Assembly: GCF_964204865.1 (NCBI RefSeq)
Contig: NC_135259.1
Coordinates: 15,758,974-15,822,973, forward strand
Length of the DNA stretch: 64,000 nucleotides
Direction of reading: 5' to 3'
Origin: Styela clava
Taxonomy: Eukaryota; Chordata; Ascidiacea; Stolidobranchia; Styelidae
Numbering within the stretch: the stretch's first letter is position 1; each line of letters begins with the position of its first letter. Below are positions 34,801 to 46,564 of the stretch, piece by piece. Under the pieces are notes generated by a model. That model saw nothing but the letters and a program-made list of their open reading frames with translations, ran no database searches and was not told the origin of the DNA. The position numbers and the translations under genes were made by a program.

Positions 34801-36623
34801 AATAAGTGGGCCGCACTTTTTTGTCATACTTATGATATCTGATGATTTTTATCAACAGAAACGAACAACAAACGAAAGTACTAAAACCCATGCATCCATA
34901 CAGCTAAAGTTATTTAATGATATATTGCAGCATAAAACTGAGAAAAAAAAACATTCAATGAATTTGTTCGCCTAGTCAGATTATTGGAAACTTTTTTGAT
35001 TGACCAAGCGTTTAATATTAGGGCGACCTGATTTATTTGGAAACTCTCAACTGTATACTAAGATTTTCTTCTGTATATTGATTAAGTTCGGTTTCGGGTA
35101 AGTTCGGGTGACGTCATCTCACTTGGTCTCGCACTTAGCTTGGTTGTTCGAGATTCTAATTCCCGTTCGAATACCGCAGCATTTTTGACTCGAATTTCTT
35201 GGTCGATTACCGGGTTATTACTGTACAACCAATTTTTATTGTAGTAAAGTAAATTATGGTCTTTTTTATTTTATCGCAGATCTTGGTATTTTTCTAACGT
35301 TGATTACCTGAAGAAAATCTTAGGGTGGTAGCATTGTAATAGAGCGGACTCAGTATTGCAGGAACATATGATATTTGTATAATTCGTAACATCGCAAAAT
35401 TACGAATCGAATCTAGACCTTAATGGGCAGTTTGACACGCTTTCTTATGGTCGTAGATTACTGTCATATTTCATAGCAATGTACTCATTCCTTGACTCAG
35501 CCGCATGTCACACAGAACACACAATTAAATTGACAAAGCAAGACATTATAAATGGATTCGTATTGGCCACGAATTGAATAGGCAGCTGAAAATTCATTAC
35601 CCGATAAAAAGGGCCAATCAAAATATAAAAATAGAAATAATCCAGTTAGGGCTGGGAATGCAGATTGCGCCGGAAATTCAAATTTTCATATCATTTCTAA
35701 CCCGAACCCTTAGATTAACTAGATAATTAATGATTTGTTATTTTAAATATTTTATTTATTGCTAATATACCTCCATAGCTGCGGTTGTTTTGCCGTCCAT
35801 GTTGTCATATACGAAACCATCTTCGCACGGTTCGATGAGACTTTTATTTATTCGAATATATTTTTCAGAAGATTGATTAGTTTGGATTTCAACGGTGAAT
35901 CTTTATGATAATAAATATAATAAGACCATGGATTTTGTAACTAAACATACTGTTGTACAATAACTTAACATTTCACATTGTTGGTTCATGGCCTAAAAGA
36001 TTTTTACTGACGACGGATACTAAAATTTGGTCTTAGTGAAAAGAATTAGAAACTATACTTCGTAGAAATTTTAGTCTGGAATTTAGTTTGTTGTTCAAAT
36101 AAAAAGATTCGAGAAAAAAAAATCTTGAAACTGGTCACTTCGATACACAGAAATTGTCGTATATTTCAAATACACAATAGACATTTTAATTAAGGTAATC
36201 AGGACAACAAGGCAAAGATTCTTATCTGTACCTTCGGCAGTTACTCAACGTTTTGTTATTTTCCGAAGATGCAGGAATATAGTTGAACAAATGTGAATTG
36301 TTGAAATGAATATCATTCTGTAATAAAAAAAAATTATTCAACATATTTCAGGAATTGTGCAACTTGTTTCTTGAATCAGGTTAGCTCAAATTCAAATATT
36401 GAGAATTTATTATAAGAAACTGGAAGACATTACGAAACTGAATCGAATACACACTCACTTTGTGATCCATCTCCGGAACTAGGCATCTATGAGGCGGTGC
36501 ATGAAACACAAAAACTGGCGAAAAGTTCACCATTGCTTGAGGTATTGTAGTGATTATCAAACTTGCTAGGATTAGTTTGTGATATGCGCTGGTAGATCCC
36601 GGTTCTTCAAAAACATCGTCCAT
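28817..36623 (-). CDS. SLC22-family organic ion transporter-like protein, copy X, 12 exons
   Basis: Exons: 36623-36459, 36317-36232, 35900-35771, 34607-34504, 33802-33648, 33519-33351, 32615-32468, 32185-32073, 31860-31646, 30456-30277, 30042-29898, 28874-28817. They sum to 1668 nt, exactly 556 codons, so 555 aa, normal for this 12-helix plasma-membrane carrier family. Landmarks: a Cys-containing extracellular loop after helix 1 with NNS and NKT sequons, the family segment PCEDGFVYD, FNLVCGEEW, the MFS loop SDKFGRR, LPESPRWL, RLGRR and TAELFPTILRSTGVG. SLC22 proteins move organic cations, anions or carnitine; the substrate is not predictable here. Relative to copy Z the last exon has a one-base shift, replacing the cytoplasmic tail and ending it 12 codons sooner. 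All earlier exons are intact, so it is probably functional. Confidence 0.9.
29016..29301. mobile_element. hAT-type MITE, 286 bp, in last intron of copy X
   Basis: Ends cagggctgggaatttcgaat and ...aatgcccagcgcta. The flanks gtttctac (29008-29015) and gttactac (29302-29309) match 7 of 8. Same family as 6242-6648. Confidence 0.82.
30900..30990. mobile_element. Partial MITE end
   Basis: The motifs aaccctaacctggtacac and gtgcgcatacttccggag resemble the ends of the family at 47085-47305. It is in an intron of copy X. Confidence 0.5.
35640..35725. repeat. Dispersed repeat, partner of 49556-49640
   Basis: Both read gattgcgccggaaattca followed by an AT tract and then cgaaccct. This copy lies in the intron between exons 3 and 4 of copy X, the partner in the intron between exons 4 and 5 of copy Z. 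Confidence 0.65.
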
Positions 36624-36723
36624 TTTTGTCAACGACAAACGAATTCATTCACATATAAATGTTGATATAATTTTTTGCAACTGATCGTTGTATATTTAAC
36701 AATGATATATTTTTATTCCAAGT

Positions 36724-36970
36724 GCAGGTTTTCCTATGTTTCAAGACACCTATATGCAAGCTTATGGCGACTTTAAATCATAGATTGACCGCTTCGCAAA
36801 ACAACTAGTATCTGCAATATATGGTGCGATTGGCTGTACACGACCGAAACATTGCATGTCTCACGGAGATCAATTTAAACACAAACATCTATTTTACGAC
36901 ATTTTGCGAAGGCACGCTTACATTACAAATTACAACACAACAGAAATAGAAAATAATAGTCACGTTGTTG
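36724..36970 (-). promoter_or_regulatory. Conserved 5' flank of SLC22-like copy X
   Basis: About 250 bp starting 100 bp upstream of the ATG. It aligns clearly with 41620-41866 upstream of copy Y and more weakly with 46160-46400 upstream of copy Z. Shared words include ggcaacaacgtgacta, tttctgttgtgttgt, gtaagcgtgcctt and gtgtcttgaaacatagg. It probably holds the promoter and 5' UTR, duplicated with the genes. Confidence 0.6.
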
Positions 36971-37585
36971 CCAGTGCATTTTGCATCTTATGACTCAACT
37001 TCACAAATTAAAATCACAAAATATTGAACAGAAGGAACACTATGAATCAAGAATTTGTGATAGAATCGATAGATTCATTCTATCCACTTGAGAATATTTT
37101 AAAATAAAGCTGCCATCGACCGAGTTTATGTGTCTTAGAGGAGACAGGTTCGGGAATTTCACTAGTTTTTGTTTTAGTATTTGGAAACATTTAGAACTAC
37201 CAAATAAAATGTTGAATAAGTAATTAGTTGTGGTTCTACTTCGATAAAAAGTATTTGCCAGATTACTTGTACCAAAATGTAGCGTGCCTATTATTTTTAA
37301 ATCATTTAGGTTTCCCGATAATTCTGACTTGAGAATTAGCTTTCACCCTCTATTAAAATGCCGCTTCTTCGATTCAGAATCATCTTTAGTGTCTTTTTGA
37401 CAAGATTTGAACAATCATTTTCCTTGATATCCGTATTGCCGTACTTTATACAAAATATCCCATCGCATGAAGCATGGCAGATGTATCAGATTGAACCTGA
37501 ACTCAATTAACTGCAAAACAGCAGGAGTCTAAGATTTGACTTTTTAGCGTGAGTGTCTTTAGCGTGTAAGTAAAATGGTGTCTCT

Positions 37586-37681
37586 AAAATGTCGAGTCCC
37601 ACTTGCCCCACATGTACCACTTGTCCCATTTGGACAAGTGGAACGAGTGGGACACTTGGGAAAAGTGGGACACGACATTTT
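37586..37681. repeat. Imperfect foldback (inverted repeat) of about 96 bp
   Basis: The outer arms aaaatgtcgagtcccactt and aagtgggacacgacatttt are near-perfect reverse complements, and the centre cttgtcccatttggacaag is itself a hairpin. It is non-coding. Confidence 0.8.
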
Positions 37682-37839
37682 GAGTACACCCTAGGTAAAA
37701 TACTTTTATTGTTGCTATAGGCGAGAATAACAGTTGAATTATATAAACCAAACCAGGAATAGTTGAAAACACATATATCGTCAATATTATATATAATATG
37801 TGAGGCGCTGAATGTGCCCTCGACGCTAATTCTTCCACG

Positions 37840-39238
37840 GTGTGATTTTCAATTTGTTTATGTGTTGGAAAAATGAGTGTATTCAGCCAAACTTAATCCG
37901 AAACTAAATTCATTGACAGTTCAGCATTGTAATATTTTTGATGCCTCTTTTTCGAGGTGTTTTCAACTTTACATGCACCGTATACGTAAAATTCAAACAC
38001 AAAATCAATTATTTAACAACCTACCATTTAACTGTACCAATAGCTAGTTTCCGCCATGTCCTTACCAGATTTTTCTCAACGTATTTTCGACTACCAAGGC
38101 TATACTCAAACTTATCCGAAGACAAAAAGATCATTTTGATATTTATACTGCATGGACTAGAGGCCCTCGAATGACTTAGAATGCGAAAGATCGGTGGACT
38201 AAACAAACCATCGTTGCCAACTGATTTCCAATATCTTTGCTCCCGTAGCTTGCATCCAGAACATATATATATATTTGATATTTTTACTCATAGAATTTGC
38301 ACTTATTGACAATTGAACTCACATGTAGGCTATATATAACCGTAAATAAGCGCACTTATAGAATGCTGCACCTACATACATTCACATCCACGATAATAAG
38401 AAATAACAAAAGAGCAACACTCAAATATATGGACACGTGGACCAGAGCGAAGCAGTCTTCACCCTTGACGTTACCGGTAACGTACCCTCAAAAAACTCCA
38501 ATTTTTCAGTCGCAAGAATTTTCACAGTCAGCCGCCACGCTTGACGGATTAAAAACCGTGTTCCCGTAATAAAAACGTAATACAGCGCAATTCTGGATTA
38601 AATATTAGATCTCATAAGATTCATAGACATTTTAGGAATAAATAAAAATGATAGCCTTCTGGCAAAAAAGTCAATTTAAACCACTGAAAATTGCAAAGCA
38701 ATTGGTCCAGTATTCGAAGAGAAAGGCGATTTTATAATGATGAAAACGAAAATTATTAAGAACAATAACAAAACATTGAAACGATCGGTATGTTCACTAA
38801 ACGTGTCCAATAATACTGGAAGTAAACAAGACTGTTACTTGCCACCAAGTATTGTACATCTCATATGTTCAGGCTTGGTGTAGTTGAATCATAAAATATA
38901 TTTTGAATTTAAATAAAGAATTTACTAATATTTGAAAACGAATGGAAATCTATGTTAGGGTTAAAATGCGGTTGCACTATTGCTAGTTGATATAAGAGTC
39001 TAGGACTCTAGGTCATCTAGGACAAATAGGTACAAAAAATGTTTAGATAAGCTGGAAATTGAGAAATGATTTTCAGATGGAGACCTAATCAGAAATAATA
39101 CAGTCAGGCTGTAATCCCAATTTCAATGGGATCCCCATCCCCCATGAGATTTGTGTAAATGAGATGTAAATAAAATTAAATAATTTACTTCATTTAATTA
39201 ATACAAGTAATTGGAAAAATGATGGATTCTGTTTTTAG
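37840..39238. other. Intergenic region between divergent SLC22-like copies
   Basis: I see only short ORFs without domain signal and no recognised repeat family. No RNA gene is evident. Confidence 0.4.
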
Positions 39239-39838
39239 GAGGGCGGTCCAAACTGCGGACCGCGGGCCGGATGCCGACCGCCGACACATTCCGTGCGGCC
39301 CGCAGAACAATTTTAGCGTACCCTACTGAACCATTGGCAGATATTTGTATTTATTAGCAGAACAGTTTAGATTTAATTTTGAACTATTTCATCTGGGAAT
39401 AATCCTTTTCTTAATCTCAATGTCGGGAGTGATGTTTGTTAAATAAAATTACGGAATTTCATCGCTGTATTTATAAATGTCAAAACGGTGCGGTGCCTAT
39501 ATGGGAATGACGTCCTGTAGTCGGTAAAAGAAGAATGAGTTGCCTTGTGCAGACTGGACCACGCCGATGAGCTCGTGCCAAGTAACTCTTCATTTGAAGA
39601 CACGTTTTGTGCCTTTTTTAGTCAAAACACTCCTCCATTTTCAATCGTTGGCCGTGTGACAGCAGAGACGAACCACAGAGCTGACTTAGCGCCGCGCGAT
39701 CCATTTTTTTTTCATCTGCGGACGGACTTGTTTTTTGACAGTAGCACTAGGCCCGCTCACGCTACAGATAATAATTTTTTCGAATATAGCGATTTATCAT
39801 ACAATGAGTGTAGAAAGCAGGTGAGCGAGGTAAACTGA
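39239..39838. mobile_element. hAT/Charlie-like transposon relic
   Basis: It begins with a GC-rich hAT-like end (gcggtccaaactgcggaccg, then cgggcc) and continues into a plus-strand open stretch (39545-39838) that may derive from a transposase. No complete element or second terminus was identified. Confidence 0.45.
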
Positions 39839-39882
39839 GAGGAGGCATATTTCTTTAGCCACAAAAATCGGTAAATCTAGTG

Positions 39883-40820
39883 CAGGGGTCACCAACCCGT
39901 TGCCCGCGGGCACCAAGTCGCCCGCAGGGACCACATTAGTCGCCCGCAGGTCTGTTTTAAAATGCTTCAAATATCGGCGCTTATTAGTAAGCTACATCTG
40001 TTAAATTTATTCCTGCTATTCTTGATTCTCGTTTCAGCCTTCTATGAAAAATATAAATGACAAAATATTATTTATTGTAGCGGTCAGCCTTTTCTATATG
40101 TGACATCGGTAATGTCACCTGTCATTCCAATTATGACATCACACACACTAGGTCAGCTGTGCCTGCGTGTCGTTCATTTCTAACCTTTTTTGATGGAACT
40201 TGGGCATGTCAAGCGTTGTTGAGCAACGTTCAGCCTTGATGCGGGGCAGATGGGGCTTGCTTGACATTGTAACACTGCCAATTGACCTCCACTCCAAAGC
40301 CAATCAGGGCCTGATGACTTTCACCTCAACGCCAATCTGGGCCTGTCACACTTTATGGCTCTAGTGGACACAGAAAGTGATGTGGTGTATGAACAGCAGC
40401 TTCGATGGTCGCAAGCTTGTTTTGTTCAACCTATCTTTGTGAATAAACCTTTTATTATATAAACTTCATCAAGAACGAGCCCTAAACACACCTCACCGAT
40501 GAACATCTGCAAGACTCACTCATATTTTTGGTGTCAAGTTGCAAACCAGATCATGCAATACCAGGTTTTCCACGTACTGAGGAGGAATACACCAGATTTG
40601 GTCTTGATTGAAAATATGATATCCATGATTTGTCAAATGTGTTGGTGAAATATAACATTTGATAGCAAAACTACTATTGATAGTTTCATGGATGATTAAC
40701 AATATCAGTGTCTCCTTGGCTAAATACCGTTAATATCAAATTGGCTTTTCCGAAGAGTGCCCTTAGCTTAGTCGGTACCCAGAAAGTAGCCCGCTGCTCC
40801 ATAAAGGTTAGTGACCCCTG
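39883..40820. mobile_element. Non-autonomous hAT element, 938 bp
   Basis: It has terminal inverted repeats caggggtcaccaacc and ggttagtgacccctg, and flanks atctagtg (39875-39882) and gtctagtg (40821-40828), 7 of 8 identical. The GC-rich left end (cccgcgggcac) is typical of hAT ends. No transposase is encoded. Confidence 0.88.
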
Positions 40821-41292
40821 GTCTAGTGTGTTTTCAAGTAATATCAGAGAATATAATTTTAAGCGACATTACAAAACCAAACACGAGAAATATACATAAA
40901 ATACCACGATATTTCCACGGAAAGCAATTTTAAAATAACTAAAAGCTTTATATCGTTTTCCTTGGAAAACTGATCAGAACGATAAACTCACATTCTTAAA
41001 TATATTCAAAGTGAGTAAACTCGCGATGTTTTGATCATTTTTAGGTTTCTCCTACTTCAGCCCGCGAAAACTCCTTTTCGTTTTTGCGGCCCTGCAACCT
41101 TGGACCACTCTGGTATATATGATATATATTTCCTAGCCGCCAAATTCTTGCTGATTGACCTAATAATCATACTGATCGAAATCAACAATAATAACGGCAA
41201 AATGAGATTTCTCTTTAGCTGTCTTGTCCAATTACCTTCTACATTGCATATACATCATATACTTTTTTATCGACTATTGAGACATAACTTAC

Positions 41293-41419
41293 CTCCATCG
41301 CCGCAGTTGTTTTGCCATCCCTATTGTCATATACAAAACCATCTTCACACTGTACGATTAAACTTCTATTCAATTGAATATAATCAGCAGATTGATTCTT
41401 TTGGACTTTGACAGTAAAT
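41293..41419 (-). CDS. Solitary intact copy of SLC22-like exon 3
   Basis: It encodes the extracellular-loop segment also seen in X, Y and Z (NRSLIVQCEDGFVYDNRDG), open, in the same phase (2 to 0), with acceptor aag and donor gtaagt. It is one codon shorter than its paralogues (127 against 130 nt). No exon 1, 2 or 4 is visible on this strand nearby. It could be a relic of a deleted gene copy, or an orphan exon. Confidence 0.8.
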
Positions 41420-41619
41420 CTTAATAGTAACATACTGTTGTACATGTCGTAAAATCATTTGGGGACTCGAAAAAGTCCTAGCATTGGTTTGTTGCTGATG
41501 TCTGATGCTAGCATACTGCCTAAATTTATATTATAAGCTTAAATATAAATATGCTCTAAGCACGGATTGTAGCAAAAATACTACAAAACATAGGAAAAAA
41601 GCAAGCCTGCAGACAGGCC

Positions 41620-41866
41620 TGGCAACAACGTGACTATTACTTCCTATTTCTGTTGTGTTGTTTATTGAAATGTAAGCGTGCCTTTGCGGAATAACGTATC
41701 ATGGATATTCAGGTTCATCTCCGCAAGAAATGCAGTGTTTCATTCGCGTAACAGCCAACCGCATCATAGACTGCAGATCCTAGTTTTCCTGCGAGGCATT
41801 CAATCTCTAATTGAAAGTCGCCGTGATCTTGCATACAAGTGTCTTGAAACATAGGAAAACCTATTA
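41620..41866 (+). promoter_or_regulatory. Conserved 5' flank of SLC22-like copy Y
   Basis: It mirrors 36724-36970 in inverted orientation, with the same words in the same order (gcaacaacgtgactatta, gttgtgttgt, gtaagcgtgcctttgcg, gtgtcttgaaacatagg). It remains well conserved although the gene it precedes is dead. Confidence 0.6.
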
Positions 41867-42005
41867 AATTATATTATTGTCAGATATCAAAGGATCAGTT
41901 GCGAAAAAGTATATTATTATTTTTACAGTCTATTCTCCCGAAAGCGTGTAATGCCTAAATTTGAAAAAGTCGTAATAAAAATAAATTCGTTTGTCGTTGA
42001 TAAAA

Positions 42006-45000
42006 ATGGACGATGTATTTGAGGAATCGGAATCTACCAGCGCATATCACAAACTAATCTTAGCAAGTTTGATAATCACTGCAATACCGGAAGAAATGGT
42101 ACACTTTTCATCAGTTTTTGTTTTTTATGCACCGCCGCATAGATGCCTAGTTCCGAAAGTTGATCACCAAGTGAGTGTGTTTTTGATTCACTTTTGTAAT
42201 TGTATTCTAGTTGCTTGGCTTAAAATCTAAATATATGACTTCTAGATAACCGGATCCTAGGACCAAGTTGTCAATTTTCTGGATTATCTTGAGTAATTTT
42301 TTTTGTTACGTAATGATTTTCACTTCAACAACTCATATTTGTTCAGTTATAATCCTGCATCTTTGGGGAATAACAAAACGTTAAGTAACTGCCGAAGGTA
42401 CAGATAATAATCTTTCCATCGTTGTCTTGATTGCTTTCATTAAAATGTCGATTGTGTAATATTATATATAGTTTTGACAAAATATACGACAACTTCTGTG
42501 TATTTAAATGACCAGTTTTAATATTTCTTATTATTCTCGAATCTTTTATTCGGGCAACTAATGAAACTCCAGCCTAAAATTTCTGTTAGATATATATATT
42601 TTACAATTATTTTCATTATTAGAAAATTTTAGTATCCGTCGTCAGCAACAATCTTTTAAGTCAATAACAAACGATGTAATAAACGAGAATATCGGTCAGA
42701 GACCGAAGACTTATCGATCGAAAGTTGGGGGATCCCCCAAAACAGCGCTCTTATTCCATAGTGACACCTTGTATCTCATCACTAATTAATTAATAACTCG
42801 CTAAATATACGACATAATTTGCCCAAAATCAATAGGCTCCTGTTCCGAGATAAGATGAATGCACATGCAAAATCTGGAGCAGATTCAATCTTGCTTTCGG
42901 GAGATATCGCGTGCATCTAACAGACTACAGACATACAGACAGACAAATACTTATCAACATACTTACCGATTAAAATCGATAAGTAATAAGACGTTATTGT
43001 ACAACAGTATGTTTAGTTACAAAATCCATGATCTTCTTATATATATTAAGATTTACCGCTAAAGTCCAAACTAATCAATCAGCTGAAAACGGTATTCAAG
43101 TAGATAGAAGTCTTATCAAACCGTGTGAAGATGGTTTTGTATATGACAACAGGGACGGCAAACCAACTGCAGCTATGGAGGTAGATAATATCAGCCATAA
43201 ATAACGAAAAAAAATGTCTTTAAAGCCGCAGATTACAATGAACATAAGAATATCGATTAGAAACGCATATTTTTCTGATTTAATTTAGATATCCTCGTTT
43301 GACTATGGTGGTAATTTGTTGGTTTAGCTATTTCATGTATCATTGAATTGTTTGTATATTGTGTTTGCTTTTTTTTTATCTGGATCGAACTGAACTCCGC
43401 AATTCATGAAAAATATTTTTATATTTACTAACATTTATACAAGTTGCAATTTAAATACTAAACGATGAAAGCATGTGTACGTTAAGAGTCTGCGATTAAT
43501 TGCAAATTTCATTCTGCAGTTCAATTTAGTTTGTGGCGAAGAGTGGAAAAAACCATTCCTGACATCGAGTTTTTCAATCGGTGCCCTCGCTAGTGGAATA
43601 ATCTCTGGAGCACTATCAGACAAGTATTTGTTTCTTATATTTTCAAGTGATTTAAGCGTTTTAGCAGGGTTAAAGGCGGTATATTTGAATATTGTCAATT
43701 AGTTCATTTGTACATTGGTTCGTTATACTTTTACTCTCTCGCTTATTTATTACAAATGCATATCTAGCCAAATCAAACCATATGATTGGAAGATATTATG
43801 TCAAGGTTTAGTCATAACACAATAGTAATTGTTTTATTTTTATCGACATTTCATGATGAAAAATGTCAGAACTACAGTTCAACCATTGGCCATTATACTC
43901 TAATCAGTAGAGCTCCTATTTTTTCGCCACGAGTGCTACATAGTGATCGATATTTCAATCCAAATTTTGCTATTTTCGGGATATTGCGACACCACGTGGA
44001 ATTGCGTCATACCAGTTAAGATGCACAATACCCAGATGTGACTGTACCTGTTGCTATGTAATTTGCTACGTCATCGATATTATCAATTTTGCTTTGATTC
44101 TTTTGAATGATCATGATAACAGAATAAACTATAAGTCGCATACCGGTACCATATGCTCCGTGTCCGTATATTTGACTTGAGCATTGCTATTTTGTTAATA
44201 TAAATGATCATCCTTTTTTAGGTTTGGCAGACGAGCTGCTACTCTTGGATGTCTCACAATTTTAATGTTGGTTAATTTTGGATACAGTTCGGCTGTGAAT
44301 TATTAGATGAGCTGGATATGTTTTTTGTTGTATGGCAGTGGATGTACCATGGCTTATAACTAAACATTTTTCCATGGTAATTAGATTATGAATCAATCAA
44401 TCAATCAATCGTTTATTTTGTCATCACAAAAAACACGTTCAAACATAAAGTGACACAATGAATAAATTACAGTACTAATCATGTTTTTGCGTGACCGGAG
44501 TCGCGAGGGACCTAAGAAGGTCTTCAAGCAGCGACACCTACAGCGCTACAGGTTAGAATAAACATAATTAAATGAGGGATAAAATGAATAAATCCTAGGA
44601 ATAAGTCACAACTGATACAAATACAGCGACATTCGAAATGTAACTTTCACGGAATAATTACTAACAACTAATAAAAACGCGAGGAAAGCAAGATAAAAGC
44701 ACAGAAAAAATATAGGAAGGGCAAGTTTTTCGGAATATGCAACTAAAAGCAATATAAGGCAAACAGTAAATCAAAAATATTTACAGCAAATACAATTTAG
44801 GAGACACTTACAAAAAATTGATAGAGTCTAATGAGGAATGAATGTTCATTACGAACTCAGAGGGCAAAGACCTTAATTTTGATGTATTGTTAATCGTAAA
44901 GAAAATAGAGCACTTTTATGAAAATTGAACTGCAAAGCTGTATTTGACTTTTAGCTCAAGAACTCGTCAAGAAAAAGCACAGAGGACTCGTTATATTTTT

Positions 45001-45123
45001 TTGTAATATATGCGTGTCTATTGGGTATATGATGATGACATTCATTGCATATTTTTCCGCTTACTGGAGATGGATGATAAGAATTCCTGGATTCTTATGC
45101 ATCTTTTTCATGGCGTATTACTG
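42006..45123 (+). pseudogene. SLC22-like copy Y, 5'-half pseudogene
   Basis: Exons homologous to 1-6 are at 42006-42170, 42315-42400, 43051-43180, 43520-43623, 44222-44376 and 44955-45123. Exon 2 has lost its acceptor: the bases before AATGAT are ttacgt where X has ttacag. Exon 5 has two in-frame stops, TAG replacing Trp in NYWMSW (about 44306) and TAA a few codons before its donor. Exons 7-12 are absent; similarity to X continues into intron 6 to about 45380 and then stops. Exons 1, 3, 4 and 6 keep open frames and good borders, so the decay looks fairly recent. A truncated transcript is possible, but not a transporter. Confidence 0.88.
44391..44550 (-). repeat. 3' end of a non-LTR-type retroelement
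   Basis: It ends in a (TGAT)n-type tail (aatcaatcaatcaatcaatc on plus) and shares ctcgcgac and tcgctgcttgaagacct with the plus-strand copy at 60467-60617. It inserted in intron 5 of copy Y. Assignment to a LINE or SINE family is not possible here. Confidence 0.65.
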
Positions 45124-46159
45124 GTGAGATATTGTTGTTACAATGTTTATTTTCCTGATGAATTGAGTTACTCATCAGAGCCGTAAGTTAGGTCTGGGTT
45201 GCATTATGCATGGGAATGCCCATGTAGGACATTCAGTCTTGGTTAATGAAATATTATAATTCTGAGGTTACTTTAAACTAATGAGTTCATTGCAGAGCTG
45301 CAAATAAAATATTTGAAGAGTTTAACTTGTGTGGTCATGATTAGGGTCTATTCCAAGATTCATCCACGCCACTAACAAATTTGTGCCAAGTAATATTTTG
45401 CTTTGATTTTCTTTCTGGTTTAAACTGTTTTAATATACATGCAGCATAATAAAATGCAAATTACAATTTACTCCTGAATGCTACTGAGTGTGCGGCAGTC
45501 TACAAACAAAACATTGAATATTAACCACTGGTTATAATACGTGTTATGTATATTATGTTTCAAATAGTGTAGTGGAAGAACAAAATCAAATTCCATCTTT
45601 TCGTAATTTCTTCGATTGTTCCATGTCTTTACACGTGCGTTGGATACCAATTACATTATCAATTTGTAAATTCTCTTGTTAATTTCCCCTATTTTGATCT
45701 TAATATATATATATATGGTTGAAATATAGGATTCTTGTATTTGGAACGTTATTTTTAAGGGTTTGATAATGTTGTAGTTGTCATATAAAGAATAAAGATG
45801 TATTTCTCTCACTTTAAAAGATGGATTTGTCTCGAAAAATATGCTGGAAAGCAAAACATTTTGCAATTACCGTATATCGTTTCAAATTTACTTGAAAAAA
45901 AACTCATGTTCTTCCATTTATCCATCCCACCCCATCGAAGTGGATTAGGCGATGCAACAGGGGAAATTCATGTAATTTATGTTATTTTCGGATGATTAAG
46001 GATTAATCTACTAACTAATTTGACGCATACATACGCCGTCTGAAATATGCACATTTCGGCGTCAACCTTTTAAATATATTGATGCTGAGTGCTCAATATA
46101 TATATTGCTATTGTTGCAAGTTATACTTTGCATACAAATACATGAGCTAGCAGAAAGGC
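45124..46159. other. Junction between copies Y and Z
   Basis: To about 45380 it matches intron 6 of copy X. The rest is unique-looking with no exon. The end of that match marks the duplication breakpoint. Confidence 0.5.
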
Positions 46160-46400
46160 AGGTCTGGCAGTAACGTGACTGTCACATCCTGTGTTTATTG
46201 ATTCATATATACGAGCGTGGTTCCGTGGAATGCAGTTTAGTTTATCGTTGCGAGACACGCAGTTTTTTGATTTTGTACGGTAGCCAACCAGCTAATTTCG
46301 TATATTACAGCAGAATCAGCTGTTTTTCGAGGCATTTTCCTAACTTTATACGCAGTATTCGTCGCCTCAGGCTTGTGTACAAGTGTCTTAACTTAGAGAA
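46160..46400 (+). promoter_or_regulatory. 5' flank of SLC22-like copy Z
   Basis: More diverged than the X and Y flanks but collinear with them (ggcaggtctggcagtaacgt, cgaggcattttcct, gtgtacaagtgtctta). It precedes the ATG at 46565 by about 165-400 bp and probably includes promoter and 5' UTR. Confidence 0.5.
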
Positions 46401-46564
46401 CTTAAAATTCAAGATATTTCCTTTGAAATTTGTGACATGATCAGTTGCAAGAAAGTATATGCCGATTAAACAGACTATTTTATCCAAAGTATACGAGCTT
46501 CGATTTATATATGCAAACTTAGATGTTATATTAGTAATTATAACAACGTGGGTCGTTGCCGAAA

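Noticed and set aside
42721..42960. Possible SINE or tRNA-derived repeat in intron 2 of copy Y (ends in an acagacagacag tract)
   Set aside because: No A/B box pair or second copy was found in the window, so its class cannot be supported.
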